Shown piece by piece: positions 25,177 to 36,067 of a DNA stretch of 64,000 bases (within the stretch, counting starts at the first letter, position 1; every line of letters begins with the position of its first letter). The position numbers and the translations under genes are program-made. A model generated the notes under the pieces. The model had not been told where the DNA came from, did no database searches, and saw only the letters and a list, made by a program, of their open reading frames with translations. The stretch comes from Rhizobium glycinendophyticum (GTDB lineage Bacteria > Pseudomonadota > Alphaproteobacteria > Rhizobiales > Rhizobiaceae), in contig NZ_VFYP01000001.1 of assembly GCF_006443685.1 (NCBI RefSeq), forward strand, positions 744,001 to 808,000, given 5' to 3'.

Positions 25177-26154
25177 ATGACATTCCATTCCCGCAAGCTC
25201 CTCCTCTCTGCCGCGATTACCTTTGCGCTCTCAGGCTCCGCCTACGCCGCCGAAGAGGTCAAGTTCCGCTATCTCGCCAGTCAGGGCGGATTGTCCGCCC
25301 ATGAACTGGCTGCCGAGCTGGGCTATTTCGACGGCACCGGCATCACCATCGAGAATGTCGGCTATGCCACTGGCGGCCCGGCCTCGCTGATTGCGCTCGC
25401 CTCCGGCGATGTCGAAATCGGCAGTGCTGCCACCTCGGCCGTCTTGAACTCGATCATCGGCGGCAACGACTTTGTCGCGGCTTATCCCTCCAACGGCATC
25501 AACGACGAGGTTCAGTCGATCTTCTACGTGCTGGAAGACAGTCCCATCCGCGAGATCAAGGATATCGCCGGAAAGACCGTCGCAGTGAACACGCTCGGTG
25601 CCCATCTCGACTACACGATCCGCGAGGCTCTGCATTCCGTCGGTTTGCCGTCTGATGCCGCCAACCAGATCGTCGTTCCTGGCCCGCAGCTTGAACAGGT
25701 CCTGCGCTCCGGTCAGGTCGATGTATCGGCCTTCGGCTACTGGCAGACGACTTTTGAAGGTGCTGCCAAGCAGAAGGGCGGGCTCCGTGCGATCTTCGAC
25801 GACACCGATGTGCTCGGAGAAATCGCCGGCGGCTTCATTGTGCTGCGCCGCGACTTCATCGAAAAACACCCCGAAGCCGCCAAGGTCTTCGTCGAACAGT
25901 CCGAGCGCGCCCTCGACTATGCCCGCGAAAACCCGGAGGAGACCAAGAAGATCTTCGCCAAGGCACTGGCCGAGCGTGGCGAGAACCCTGACATCGCCCA
26001 GTTCTTCCGAGGCTATGGCGTGCGCCCAGGCGGCAAGGCAGTCGAGCGCGACCTGCAGTTCTGGATCGACGTCCTCGTCCGTGAAGGCAAGCTGAAGGAG
26101 GGCCAGCTCTCGGCCAACGAGATCCTCTATTCCCCCGAGACAGCGAGCAACTGA
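25177..26154 (+). CDS. Periplasmic binding protein, SsuA/NrtT type
   Basis: A 325-residue protein. The signal peptide is MTFHSRKLLLSAAITFALSG followed by SAYAAEE. The mature NMT1/SsuA-like fold has FRYLASQGGLSAHELAAELG, ALASGDVEIGSAATSAVLNS and DIAGKTVAVNTLGAHLDYTI. It would capture an aliphatic sulfonate or similar small organic anion in the periplasm. AAAGGAAACTCCG precedes the start. It is placed between permease and ATPase genes, with 2 bp to the latter. Confidence 0.87.
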   Translation: MTFHSRKLLLSAAITFALSGSAYAAEEVKFRYLASQGGLSAHELAAELGYFDGTGITIENVGYATGGPASLIALASGDVEIGSAATSAVLNSIIGGNDFVAAYPSNGINDEVQSIFYVLEDSPIREIKDIAGKTVAVNTLGAHLDYTIREALHSVGLPSDAANQIVVPGPQLEQVLRSGQVDVSAFGYWQTTFEGAAKQKGGLRAIFDDTDVLGEIAGGFIVLRRDFIEKHPEAAKVFVEQSERALDYARENPEETKKIFAKALAERGENPDIAQFFRGYGVRPGGKAVERDLQFWIDVLVREGKLKEGQLSANEILYSPETASN

Positions 26155-26156
26155 CC

Positions 26157-26930
26157 ATGGCACTCGCTCAGTCCAACAGCATTCGCGGAGAGGTGACGGT
26201 CCGTCACCTCTCCAAGACCTACACCCTCAACAGAAAGCCGCTGTCGGTCCTGAAGGATCTCAACCTCACCATCCATTCGGGCGAAAGCCTGGCGATCGTC
26301 GGCGCAAGCGGCTCGGGCAAGACGACACTTCTGCGGATCCTGGCGGGACTCGAAGATGCGGACAGCGGCGATGTCCTGATTGATGGCCGTCGCATCCGCG
26401 GCGTTGGCACCGAACGGGCCGTCATATTCCAGGAACCGCGCCTTCTGCCTTGGCTGACCGTCATCGACAACATTGGATTCGGATTGGAGACCAGAGGCCT
26501 TTCCCGCGACGAGGCGCACTTCATCTCGCAGCGCTATGTCGAACTTGTCGGATTGAAGGGCTTCGAAACCGCCTATCCGCGTCAGCTTTCGGGCGGTATG
26601 GCGCAACGTGTCGGTATCGCCCGGGCGCTTGCCGTCCAGCCGGAAATCCTGCTGCTCGACGAACCTCTCGGTGCGCTGGACGCGATGACCAAGATCGGCA
26701 TGCAGCAGGAACTGGCACGGATTTGGAAAGAGGAGGACGTAACGACGGTGCTCGTGACCCACGATCTCGAAGAAGCGATTTTCCTCGCTGACCGAATTCT
26801 GATTCTGCCCCGCGAGAAGGGCGGGGAGTCCCGGCTGATCGACATCGACTTGCCCCGGCCCCGCGATCGCAGTGCGCCTGCTTTCGTGCGCCAGCGAGAG
26901 GAACTGCTCGGGCTTTTTGGATTGCATTGA
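26157..26930 (+). CDS. ABC transporter ATP-binding protein, SsuB type
   Basis: A 257-residue single-domain ATPase. Walker A is GASGSGKTT, the Q-loop is FQEPRLLPW, the signature is LSGGMAQRVGIARAL, Walker B is ILLLDEPLGALDA, and the H-loop is VLVTHDLEEA. The PRLLPW Q-loop is characteristic of SsuB/TauB/NrtD ATPases. It is the last gene of the organosulfur operon and is followed by a hairpin terminator. Confidence 0.92.
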   Translation: MALAQSNSIRGEVTVRHLSKTYTLNRKPLSVLKDLNLTIHSGESLAIVGASGSGKTTLLRILAGLEDADSGDVLIDGRRIRGVGTERAVIFQEPRLLPWLTVIDNIGFGLETRGLSRDEAHFISQRYVELVGLKGFETAYPRQLSGGMAQRVGIARALAVQPEILLLDEPLGALDAMTKIGMQQELARIWKEEDVTTVLVTHDLEEAIFLADRILILPREKGGESRLIDIDLPRPRDRSAPAFVRQREELLGLFGLH

Positions 26931-26948
26931 AATGGGTCGGATGAAGAG

Positions 26949-26980
26949 GAAGCGCGGTCGTTGGCTGCGCTTCTTTCTTC
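26949..26980 (+). terminator. Probable intrinsic terminator of the organosulfur operon
   Basis: GAAGCGC and GCGCTTC pair across an 11-nt loop and are followed by TTTCTTC, 19 bp after the ATPase stop codon. Confidence 0.55.
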
Positions 26981-27084
26981 GCCTTTAGCGGGCGGCAAGC
27001 GACGCGAGCCAAACTGTGGCAGCTTGTTCCCCAAGCTACATCGATGAGCGGTGATCCGCCTCCGCTCAGTTGCGGTGACTGCGA

Positions 27085-27300
27085 GCGGGTCCCCAGCCAG
27101 TTCAGCGAGACCCGCTCAAACACGACGGATGGACTGAAGAACAGCAGCCGGGATTGCTCAACATGATTTGAAAGGCTTGAAAAAATAGCCTGTGATTTCC
27201 CTATGTTTTCCTGCCGCGAGCGACCGTGGATGCCATCTTTGTGCCCTGGCTTTGGGCTGACGTCAACATGGCGGGAGAGCGGCAATTATTTCCGCTCGGA
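27085..27300 (+). repeat. Interspersed repeat, copy C (most complete copy)
   Basis: This copy has both halves joined. The left half is GCGGGTC...GACCCGC (7-bp inverted arms), then GGATGGACTGAAGAACAGCA and CCGGGATTGCTCAA. The right half runs from ACATGATTT through GATTTCCCTATGTTTTCCTG to GGCAATTATTTCCGCTCGGA. The right half is nearly identical to copy A. It lies between the convergent ends of the organosulfur and sugar-acid modules. The remainder of this 543-bp intergenic region holds no gene I can support. Confidence 0.8.
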
Positions 27301-27473
27301 AACATCAAGCCGGGGGTAAGGCGAGCTTTTACCAAATGGCATATTTGCGCCTCACATCGGCAACAACGGTGGTGGTCGATCGCGTTCAAAAGCCTATGGT
27401 GGCTTCGGGCTCCACCTGTCCCTGAAGGCCTCATCCCGGAACAATGAAAAAGATGACGCTCACAACGGCCAGT

Positions 27474-29096
27474 TCAATTGCCACCGAGAATGAAGGACGC
27501 GCATCGATCGCCCAGCATCATTGCCGGAGCTGCAGTGTTTCCAGCGTTGATGTCTGGCACGGCCGACATGTCGCACACCCGCAGACCGTCGATCCCTCTG
27601 ACCCGCATACGTGCATCCAGCACCGCCATCGGGTCGCCATCGGCACCCATCTTGCAGGTTCCCGCGGGGTGATAGTTGGTCTTGACGAAGCGCTTGCAGT
27701 GCAATTCCAGCGCCGCATCCGAGAGATCGGCAGGGGAGGGGACAGCGACTTTGCTGATCCGCTCCTTAAGCGGCGTGGCCTCCAGAGCCCGCAGGAAAAA
27801 CCGCTGGCCCGCAATCATCTCGCGCATGTCCGCCGGATCCTTCAGCAGGTTTGGCGAGACGCGCGGCTTGTCGGATGGTGATGCCGACCGCAGGCGGACG
27901 TGTCCCCTGGACTTCGGCTTGACCACCACCGTCGTAATCGTCAGGCCATAGGTGTCGTCGACGAGGCTCCTCGTATCGCGGTCCAGGTAGACAATCGGAA
28001 CGCAGAAGGCTTGGATCGTGGGTTCACCATCCGGGTTGCCCGGATTGACAAATGCGCCCGCCTCAACCCCGGCCGAGGTGATCGGTCCAGATCCGAAGAG
28101 CTTGAACTGCAAGCCGTTGCGGATCATACGCCAGCCATCGCCCTGGCGGTGATAGCCATATTTGCCGTTCGCCGTCGAAATGATCGGCACTTCCGGGTGG
28201 TCGACAAGGTTCTCCCCGACGCCCGGCAAGTCCAACGCCACGTCGATCGAATGGGCCTTCAGTTCGTCCGCTGGGCCGACGCCCGACAGCATCAGGAGCT
28301 TCGGCGTGATCAGAGCCCCTGCACTCAAGACGACGGCATCGTCCGCCATGGCCACCGATGTGGCACCATCCTTCTCCCGGTACTGGACGCCTTTCGCGCG
28401 ACCGTTTTCGATGATGATCTTCTCGGCTCGTGTCTGCAGTTTCAGGTCCAGCCTGGGATCTTTGAGCAAAGGCTCGATGAAGGCGTAGGCTGAGCTCGAT
28501 CTCTTGCCGGCGCGGTTCATGAACTGGTAGAAGCCGACGCCTCGCTGGGAGAGGCCGTTGAAGTCGGGATTGAAGGGCTCGCCGAGGCCCTGCACCGCCT
28601 GAACGAACCATCGCGACATCTGATCGATATAGCCCGGATCAGAAACCTTGAGAGGGCCGCCTGCGCCATGTCGCTCGTTCAGGAGACGGTTGTTGTCCTC
28701 CATCCCCCTGAAGTGGCGGAGCACAGCGTTCCAGCTCCAGTCGGCGCCGTCATTGTTGCCCCGCAAGATGTCGTTCCACGCCTCGTAATCCGACGGTCTG
28801 CCGCGAATATAGACCTGCGCATTGACGGAACTGCCGCCGCCCAGAACGTTACCTTGCGGGATGTCATGTGCACGCCCATCGAGATGCGGCTGGGGATCGG
28901 TCGTATGGTAGTGCATGTAGCGACTGCCATTGATCATCTTGAAGATGCCGGGTGGCATGTCGAGCAGGGGATGCCGATTGGAATAGCCGCCCTCTAGAAG
29001 CAGCACGCGGCGACCGGCTGCAACGAGGCGAGCGGCGACCACGCAGCCTGCTGCTCCTCCTCCAACGACGATGTTGTCATAGGTTTTGGTCACCAC
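27474..29096 (-). CDS. GMC-family FAD-dependent alcohol/sugar oxidoreductase
   Basis: A 540-residue choline-dehydrogenase-like flavoprotein. The N-terminal FAD motif is VVGGGAAGCVVAARL. GMC signature 1 is NVLGGGSSVNAQVYIRG, signature 2 is GALITPKLLMLSGVG, and the C-terminal catalytic segment is TNYHPAGTCKMG with the active His, ending in DMSAVPDINAGNTAAPAMM. The GTG start at 29096 has CCGGAG upstream; the longer frame begins inside the regulator gene and shows no similarity. It follows the GntR gene by 23 bp. The substrate alcohol is unknown; oxidation of a sugar or polyol is inferred from context. Confidence 0.88.
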   Translation of the reverse strand: MVTKTYDNIVVGGGAAGCVVAARLVAAGRRVLLLEGGYSNRHPLLDMPPGIFKMINGSRYMHYHTTDPQPHLDGRAHDIPQGNVLGGGSSVNAQVYIRGRPSDYEAWNDILRGNNDGADWSWNAVLRHFRGMEDNNRLLNERHGAGGPLKVSDPGYIDQMSRWFVQAVQGLGEPFNPDFNGLSQRGVGFYQFMNRAGKRSSSAYAFIEPLLKDPRLDLKLQTRAEKIIIENGRAKGVQYREKDGATSVAMADDAVVLSAGALITPKLLMLSGVGPADELKAHSIDVALDLPGVGENLVDHPEVPIISTANGKYGYHRQGDGWRMIRNGLQFKLFGSGPITSAGVEAGAFVNPGNPDGEPTIQAFCVPIVYLDRDTRSLVDDTYGLTITTVVVKPKSRGHVRLRSASPSDKPRVSPNLLKDPADMREMIAGQRFFLRALEATPLKERISKVAVPSPADLSDAALELHCKRFVKTNYHPAGTCKMGADGDPMAVLDARMRVRGIDGLRVCDMSAVPDINAGNTAAPAMMLGDRCASFILGGN

Positions 29097-29119
29097 ATCA
29101 TGCTCCGGTTGAATGAGGT

Positions 29120-29839
29120 TCAGCGAAACGTCCCGCGGACGAATTCCCAGGCTGAAACGAGATGCGCCTGCATGGCCTCTTCGGCCGCCTCCGGATCCCG
29201 GTTCTGGATTGCCGTGAATATCTCGAGATGCCGCAGGAAATTCGTTTCGTTGCGTTCCGGCATGCTTGGCATCTTGCGCCAATGGGGCGAGAGCCAGGCG
29301 ACATAGGCCATGTGTATCACCGGAAACACAGGGTTTTTCGGGATCTGAAACAGGGTCCCGTGGAATGCGACATCGGTCGCGTAGAAAAGCTCCGACTGGC
29401 CGATCGCGGCCTCATTGGCATCCAGCGCTTCCTTCAGTGCCTCGATGTCGGCACGCTTGGCATGCAGGGCCGCATGCCGCACCAGCGCCATCTCCAGGAA
29501 TATCCGGGAGTTGAACAGGTTCTTGATGCCGTCCGGTTCGGTCAGGAGATGGCCGATCGCGCCTTCGACGGCCTTGAGCGCCGTGTCGTAGCCCGGCCGC
29601 CTCGCAATCGGGCGATAGCGCGGCCTCGCCTCCAGCAGCCCGCGGCTTGCCAGTGTTGTCACCGCCTCCCGGACGACGGTGCGGCTTACGCCGTAGATTT
29701 CCATCAATTCTCGCTCAGATGGCAGATGGGCGCCGTCCGCAAGCTCGCCGGAAACGATCTGGCGCTCCAGCGAACGGATGACGTTCGATGCTGCTCGCTT
29801 GGCGTTATTCGGACTCAGGTCTTCGTCAATCGTGGTCAT
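29120..29839 (-). CDS. FadR-subfamily GntR transcriptional regulator
   Basis: A 239-residue protein. The GntR winged helix is at residues about 12-75 (NVIRSLERQIVSGELADGAHLPSERELMEIYGVSRTVVREAVTTLASRGLLEARPRY, read as the usual blocks). The FCD effector domain follows, with FYATDVAFHGTLFQI and HLEIFTAIQNRDPEAAEEAM providing the metal-site Asp and His. The start MTTIDEDL has AAAAGG upstream. It is divergent from the aldehyde dehydrogenase gene, and a perfect FadR-type palindrome lies between, so it very likely represses this module until an acid-sugar inducer binds. Confidence 0.9.
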   Translation of the reverse strand: MTTIDEDLSPNNAKRAASNVIRSLERQIVSGELADGAHLPSERELMEIYGVSRTVVREAVTTLASRGLLEARPRYRPIARRPGYDTALKAVEGAIGHLLTEPDGIKNLFNSRIFLEMALVRHAALHAKRADIEALKEALDANEAAIGQSELFYATDVAFHGTLFQIPKNPVFPVIHMAYVAWLSPHWRKMPSMPERNETNFLRHLEIFTAIQNRDPEAAEEAMQAHLVSAWEFVRGTFR

Positions 29840-29956
29840 AGCCTTTTGTAGTTTGGAGTGACATGCGACGCAAGATCCGCAAATTTGGTACGATGAAAAA
29901 ATATTATTTGGCAAGCGGGTTGACGCAATAGGCGTACTGCGCCTTAATTGGCTAAA

Positions 29957-29973
29957 TTTTGGTCGTACCAAAA
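29957..29973. promoter_or_regulatory. FadR/GntR-type operator
   Basis: TTTTGGTCGTACCAAAA is a palindrome with 7-bp arms and a 3-bp centre. It fits the TGGT-N3-ACCA pattern bound by FadR-subfamily GntR proteins. It is 10 bp before the aldehyde dehydrogenase start. A half-match (TTTGGTACG) occurs at 29884-29892, nearer the regulator gene. Confidence 0.7.
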
Positions 29974-29982
29974 AGGGGCGAT

Positions 29983-31455
29983 ATGTTGATCGAATTGTCT
30001 GAGCTGGCCCGTGGCGGCTCTCCTGTCCAGACGAAGATGTTTGTCGGCGGGCGGTGGGTGTCAGGATCGGCAAGCAGCCTTCAGCCGGTTGAGAATCCGG
30101 CCGATGGATCCGAGATCGCATTCACGCCGATGGCGTCTGCAGCGGAAGCAGAGGAAGCTGTCTCAGCCGCCCGTCTGGCTCAACCCCTTTGGGCTGCTCT
30201 CGCCCCCGTCGAGCGCGGCAGGCTCGTGGGTCTGCTGGCGGATCAGGTAAACGATCATGCAGAGCTGCTCGCTCAGATCATCACGATGGAGCAAGGTAAG
30301 CCGATCGGGCAGGCACGCGGAGAGGTCGCAGCCACCGCGACATTCCTTCGTTACGCCGCCGAACAGGCGCGCCGTATGGAGGGAGAAATCGTGCCCTCCG
30401 ATGCCCGCAACGAGGAGATCTGGGTTCGCCGAGTTCCCCACGGAGTCGTTACCGGAATCACTGCCTGGAACTATCCGGCGGCGCTCGCCGCGCGCAAGCT
30501 CGGGCCTGCGCTTGTCGCGGGAAATGCCTTCGTCCTCAAATCTCACGAGTTCACGCCTCTGTCGGGGCTCTTCATTGCAGCACTCGCTGAAAAGATCGGC
30601 TTTCCGGCCGGCGTGATCAATGTCGTGACTGGCGACGGGCGCGTCGCCGGCAGCCGTCTCGTCGAGCTTTCAGACATGGTGACGATGACCGGGTCGACCC
30701 GGGCAGGGCGGGAAATCTACCGGACCGGTGCTGATGACATCAAGGTCGTGCGCCTCGAGCTTGGCGGCAAGGCGCCGTTCATCGTCATGGAAGACGCAGA
30801 TATTGACGCGGCTGTCGAAAGCGCCGTCACGGCCCGCTTCACCAATTGCGGGCAGATCTGCACCTGCAATGAACGCATGTATCTGCACAGATCGATCTCT
30901 GAGCAGTTCCTGGAAAAGTTCGTGGCGCGTGTCCGCGCGCTGACCATTGCCCCGCCGCTCGAAGATCCGGATCTGGGGCCGAAGATCAGTGCCGGCGAAG
31001 TGACCAAGGTCGAGGAGATTATCGCCCGCAGCGTCCGGGAAGGGGCTGAAGAGCTTCTGCGCGGAGGAGCGATCACCGAAGGGCGGCTGAAGTCGGGTCA
31101 TTTCATGGCGCCCTCGGTCCTTCTGGCCACGTCCAACGGCAATCCGGCGATGCAGGAGGAGATCTTCGGTCCGGTGGCGGTTGCCATGGTCGTTGATGAT
31201 TTCGAGCAGGCGCTGGCCCATGCCAACGACACGAAATTCGGGCTCTCCGCCTTTGTCTACACGCGCGACCTGCGTCGTCTGATGCGGCTCACAAACGAGC
31301 TCAATTTTGGCGAGATCTACTTCAATCGGACGAACGGGGAACTCGTCCAGGGCTTCCACAGTGGCTGGGGGCTCTCAGGCATCGGCGGCGAAGACGGCAA
31401 GCACGGCTTCGACGGCTACCTGCGCAAGAAGACCATGTATGTGAACTGGTCCTGA
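29983..31455 (+). CDS. NAD(P)-dependent aldehyde dehydrogenase
   Basis: A 490-residue ALDH-superfamily enzyme. The cofactor region is ITAWNYPAALAARKLGPALVAGN and VTMTGSTRAGREI, the catalytic Glu is in LELGGKAPFIV, and the nucleophile Cys is in NCGQICTCNERMYL. The C-terminus is IGGEDGKHGFDGYLRKKT. It looks closest to lactaldehyde/glycolaldehyde dehydrogenases (AldA type). The start at 29983 has AAGGGG upstream; an earlier TTG would lie inside the operator. It is the first gene of a long plus-strand operon with a YtfQ-type transporter. Confidence 0.88.
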   Translation: MLIELSELARGGSPVQTKMFVGGRWVSGSASSLQPVENPADGSEIAFTPMASAAEAEEAVSAARLAQPLWAALAPVERGRLVGLLADQVNDHAELLAQIITMEQGKPIGQARGEVAATATFLRYAAEQARRMEGEIVPSDARNEEIWVRRVPHGVVTGITAWNYPAALAARKLGPALVAGNAFVLKSHEFTPLSGLFIAALAEKIGFPAGVINVVTGDGRVAGSRLVELSDMVTMTGSTRAGREIYRTGADDIKVVRLELGGKAPFIVMEDADIDAAVESAVTARFTNCGQICTCNERMYLHRSISEQFLEKFVARVRALTIAPPLEDPDLGPKISAGEVTKVEEIIARSVREGAEELLRGGAITEGRLKSGHFMAPSVLLATSNGNPAMQEEIFGPVAVAMVVDDFEQALAHANDTKFGLSAFVYTRDLRRLMRLTNELNFGEIYFNRTNGELVQGFHSGWGLSGIGGEDGKHGFDGYLRKKTMYVNWS

Positions 31456-31469
31456 GGTTTTGGAGGAAA

Positions 31470-31492
31470 AGCGCTCGCATGGTGCGAGCGCT
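31470..31492 (+). promoter_or_regulatory. Perfect hairpin just before the binding-protein gene
   Basis: AGCGCTCGCA and TGCGAGCGCT pair over 10 bp with loop TGG, between the aldehyde dehydrogenase stop and the ribosome site of the binding-protein gene. It could protect or generate a processed 5' end that raises binding-protein expression. A start codon read inside it would give an unlikely extended protein. Confidence 0.6.
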
Positions 31493-31508
31493 AAAAGTGG
31501 AGGAAGAC

Positions 31509-32486
31509 ATGTATAGACGCGCTTTTCTGACGACGACGGTGCTTGCCGCCGTGACCGCGATGACGAGTTTCGGGTTGAACGCCCAGGAACTGCCAAAGCT
31601 GGAGAAGAAGGAAACCTACAAGGTCGGCTTCGCGCAGACCGAAAGCAACAATCCCTGGCGCATCGCCCAGACCAACAGCATGAAGGCAGAGGCCGAAAAG
31701 CTCGGCCATCAGCTTGTCTACACGGACGCTGCCGGTTCTGCTGCCAAGCAGGTTTCCGACGTCAACTCGATGATCGCCCAGGGCGTCGACCTGATCTTCC
31801 TTGCCCCGCGCGAGGAAAAGCCGCTCATTCCCGCCGTCATGGCCGCTAAGAAGGCAGGCATCCCGGTCATCTTGCTCGACCGCAGCGTAGATCCCTCGCT
31901 CGCTAAGGCCGGCGAAGACTATCTGACCTTCATCGGTTCCGACTTCGTTGAGGAGGGACGGCGCATCGCGGAGTGGCTGATCAAGAATGCCAACGGGAAG
32001 ACCAAGATCATCCAGCTCGAAGGGACGACCGGCTCGTCCCCAGCCAACGACCGTAAGAAGGGCTTTGATGAGGCAATCCAGGCAGCCGGCGGTTTTGAGA
32101 TCGTCGCCTCCCAGTCCGGTGACTTCGCCCGCGACAAGGGCCGTCAGGTCGCCGAAGCGCTGCTGCAGGCGCATCCCGATGCAAACGTGATCTATGCCCA
32201 CAACGACGAGATGGCGATCGGTGCCATTTCGGCAGTCGAAGCGGCAGGCAAGGTTCCCGGCAAGGATATCCTCATTCTGTCGATCGATGGCGGCAAGGAA
32301 GCCGTACAGGCCGTGGTCGATGGAAAGATCGCAGCCGTCGTGGAGTGCAATCCGCGCTTCGGGCCCAAGGCCTTCGAGACCATGATGCGTTACGCGAATG
32401 GCGAGACGATCCCGCCGGTGCTGATCAACGAAGACAAGTTCTACGACGCGAGCAATGCAGCCGCCGAACTGGCGAACGCATACTGA
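31509..32486 (+). CDS. Periplasmic sugar-binding protein, YtfQ-like
   Basis: A 325-residue type I periplasmic binding protein. The signal peptide is MYRRAFLTTTVLAAVTAMTS then FGLNAQ. The mature start YKVGFAQTESNNPWRIAQTN is highly characteristic of YtfQ, the galactofuranose/galactose binder. AQGVDLIFLAPREEKPLIPA, VILLDRSVDPS and VIYAHNDEMAIGAI follow. The start has GTGGAGGAAGAC. The ligand is probably a hexose or pentose in furanose form, but context (acid-sugar dehydratase) leaves it open. Confidence 0.9.
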   Translation: MYRRAFLTTTVLAAVTAMTSFGLNAQELPKLEKKETYKVGFAQTESNNPWRIAQTNSMKAEAEKLGHQLVYTDAAGSAAKQVSDVNSMIAQGVDLIFLAPREEKPLIPAVMAAKKAGIPVILLDRSVDPSLAKAGEDYLTFIGSDFVEEGRRIAEWLIKNANGKTKIIQLEGTTGSSPANDRKKGFDEAIQAAGGFEIVASQSGDFARDKGRQVAEALLQAHPDANVIYAHNDEMAIGAISAVEAAGKVPGKDILILSIDGGKEAVQAVVDGKIAAVVECNPRFGPKAFETMMRYANGETIPPVLINEDKFYDASNAAAELANAY

Positions 32487-32558
32487 TCGAGCCACATGCG
32501 GCGGCGGGCGCTCCGGCCCTGCCGCCCCCCAATTCCTCGTTATCCAAGGACACCTCCC

Positions 32559-34052
<1,494 letters not shown>

Positions 34053-34053
34053 C

Positions 34054-35061
34054 ATGACCAATCCCCAAGTTCCCATTTCGACGATTGAGGCGCCCCGGGC
34101 CCGGGGAGGTTTCCTTCTCTATGCGAGCCGCTATGGAACGCTGGTCGCGTTTCTGGCCCTTGTTGCGCTCAACATCGCCATCACGCCCAACTTCCTGTCG
34201 ATGCAGACCTTGACCGTCAACCTGACGCAGGTGGCGACGATCGTCATCGTGGCCACCGGAATGACACTTGTCATTGCGACCGGCGGTATCGACCTGTCGG
34301 TCGGGTCGTTGATGGCGATCGCCGGCGCCATCGCGCCGATGATATTCATGCATCCTGCCTGGCCGGCCGGGATGATGCCGATCGCTGTCACTCTGGCGAT
34401 CCTGGTGCCGGTTGCTGTTGCCGCAGTGCTCGGCCTCTTCAACGGCATGCTCATCACCAGATACGGCATTCAGCCCATCATCGCCACGCTGGTGCTTTTC
34501 ATTGCCGGGCGCGGCATCGCGCAGGTGATGACCAACGGTAACCTCCAGGTTTTCCGGAACGACAGTTTCCAGTTCATCGCCATGGGCAAGATCGCAGGCA
34601 TACCCACGCAGGTAATCCTGATGATGATCATCGTCGTCATCGCCTGGGCCGTGACGCGCTACACGGTCATCGGACGGCAGATCATTGCCGTCGGCGGCAA
34701 CGAACGGGCAGCACGTCTCGCGGGTCTGCCAGTGAAACGGGTCAAGCTGTACGTCTACATGATCAGCGGAGCGCTGGCCGGCCTGGCGGGGTTGGTCGTG
34801 ATTGCTCGCAACTCGGCAAGTGACGCCAATCTGGTCGGACTGGGCATGGAGCTCGATGCCATTGCCGCGGTCGCAGTGGGTGGGACACTTCTGGCAGGTG
34901 GACGCGCGAACGTGATCGGCACCGTGCTCGGCGCTTTCGTCATCCAGCTCGTCCGCTACACGCTTCTTGCCAATGGCGTGCCGGATGCAGCCGCCCTTAT
35001 CGTCAAGGCGGGTCTCATCGTGTTCGCCGTCTATCTCCAGCAACGCGCCGACAAGAGTTGA
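34054..35061 (+). CDS. Sugar ABC transporter permease, YtfT-like
   Basis: A 335-residue permease with about ten membrane segments. BPD_transp_2 signatures are [39 protein letters not shown] and AVAVGGTLLAGGRANVIGT. It begins one base after the ATPase stop, so translation is probably coupled. It pairs with the second permease encoded 9 bp downstream, as in heterodimeric YtfT-YjfF. Confidence 0.9.
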   Translation: MTNPQVPISTIEAPRARGGFLLYASRYGTLVAFLALVALNIAITPNFLSMQTLTVNLTQVATIVIVATGMTLVIATGGIDLSVGSLMAIAGAIAPMIFMHPAWPAGMMPIAVTLAILVPVAVAAVLGLFNGMLITRYGIQPIIATLVLFIAGRGIAQVMTNGNLQVFRNDSFQFIAMGKIAGIPTQVILMMIIVVIAWAVTRYTVIGRQIIAVGGNERAARLAGLPVKRVKLYVYMISGALAGLAGLVVIARNSASDANLVGLGMELDAIAAVAVGGTLLAGGRANVIGTVLGAFVIQLVRYTLLANGVPDAAALIVKAGLIVFAVYLQQRADKS

Positions 35062-35070
35062 GGACCGCAA

Positions 35071-36054
35071 ATGAACAGGCTCAAGCGTGCCTTCACCTTT
35101 GGATCTCCCGCTGAACTCGCCCGCATCGGCGTGATCCTCGCTCTCCTCGGGCTCATCATTTTCGGTGGCCTGCGCTATGACAACTTCCTGTCCGCGTTCA
35201 ATATTCTGAGTTTCCTCAGATACAACTCGATGTTCGCTCTGATTGCTCTGGGGATGACATTCGTCATCATCACCGGCGGCATCGATCTGTCGGTCGGCGC
35301 AACGGCCGCCATGGCCAGTGTGGTTGCGGCGCTGCTCTCCGGACACCACTGGGCAGCGGGGCTCGGTGGCGGCGTTCTTGCCGGTCTAGCCGTGGGCATT
35401 CTCAATGGCTTCCTTGTGAGCCGGATGCGGATCCAGCCATTCATCGCAACGCTTGCGACAATGCTGGCCGCCTCGGGGACCGGCCTTCTTCTGGCCGGCA
35501 ACCAGTCGGTTTCCGTCTCTTACGACACGGGCTTTACGGCTATCGGACAGGACGATTTTCTCGGCTTTCCGATCGCTGCGTGGATCGCGGGGCTGGCCTA
35601 CGTCGTTGGCTGGCTCGTCCTCGAAAAGCGTCCCGTTGGCCGACATATCCTCGCGATCGGCGATGGCGAGCAGACCGCGCGCATGATGGGTCTGAACGTC
35701 GAGCGTAATCTGGCTCTGGTTTATGCGGCCTCCGGCGCGCTTGCCGGTCTCGCAGGCGTCATTCTTGCCTCCCAGTTTGGTGCGGGGCAGCCGACCGAGG
35801 GGGTCGGCTGGGAACTGTTTGCCATTGCTGCCGTGGTGGTCGGTGGCACCTTGCTCACCGGCGGCTCCGGCTCTGTCGGAGCGACGCTCGCAGGTGCCCT
35901 GCTTCTGGGGATGGTCTTCAACATCCTGAATTTCGAAAACGGCCTCGGCTGGATATCGCTCTCCGCATACTGGCAGTCGATCATCCGCGGCGCCTTCCTT
36001 CTCGGCGTGGTCATTCTCCAGGCGCGCCTCCAGCAACGCGTAAAGCTGTCCTGA
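35071..36054 (+). CDS. Sugar ABC transporter permease, YjfF-like
   Basis: A 327-residue permease paralogous to the preceding one: [40 protein letters not shown] and [19 protein letters not shown]. The channel is presumably a heterodimer of the two. It is followed 13 bp later by the enolase-superfamily dehydratase gene, tying transport to catabolism. Confidence 0.9.
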   Translation: MNRLKRAFTFGSPAELARIGVILALLGLIIFGGLRYDNFLSAFNILSFLRYNSMFALIALGMTFVIITGGIDLSVGATAAMASVVAALLSGHHWAAGLGGGVLAGLAVGILNGFLVSRMRIQPFIATLATMLAASGTGLLLAGNQSVSVSYDTGFTAIGQDDFLGFPIAAWIAGLAYVVGWLVLEKRPVGRHILAIGDGEQTARMMGLNVERNLALVYAASGALAGLAGVILASQFGAGQPTEGVGWELFAIAAVVVGGTLLTGGSGSVGATLAGALLLGMVFNILNFENGLGWISLSAYWQSIIRGAFLLGVVILQARLQQRVKLS

Positions 36055-36067
36055 AAGGAATATCGTC

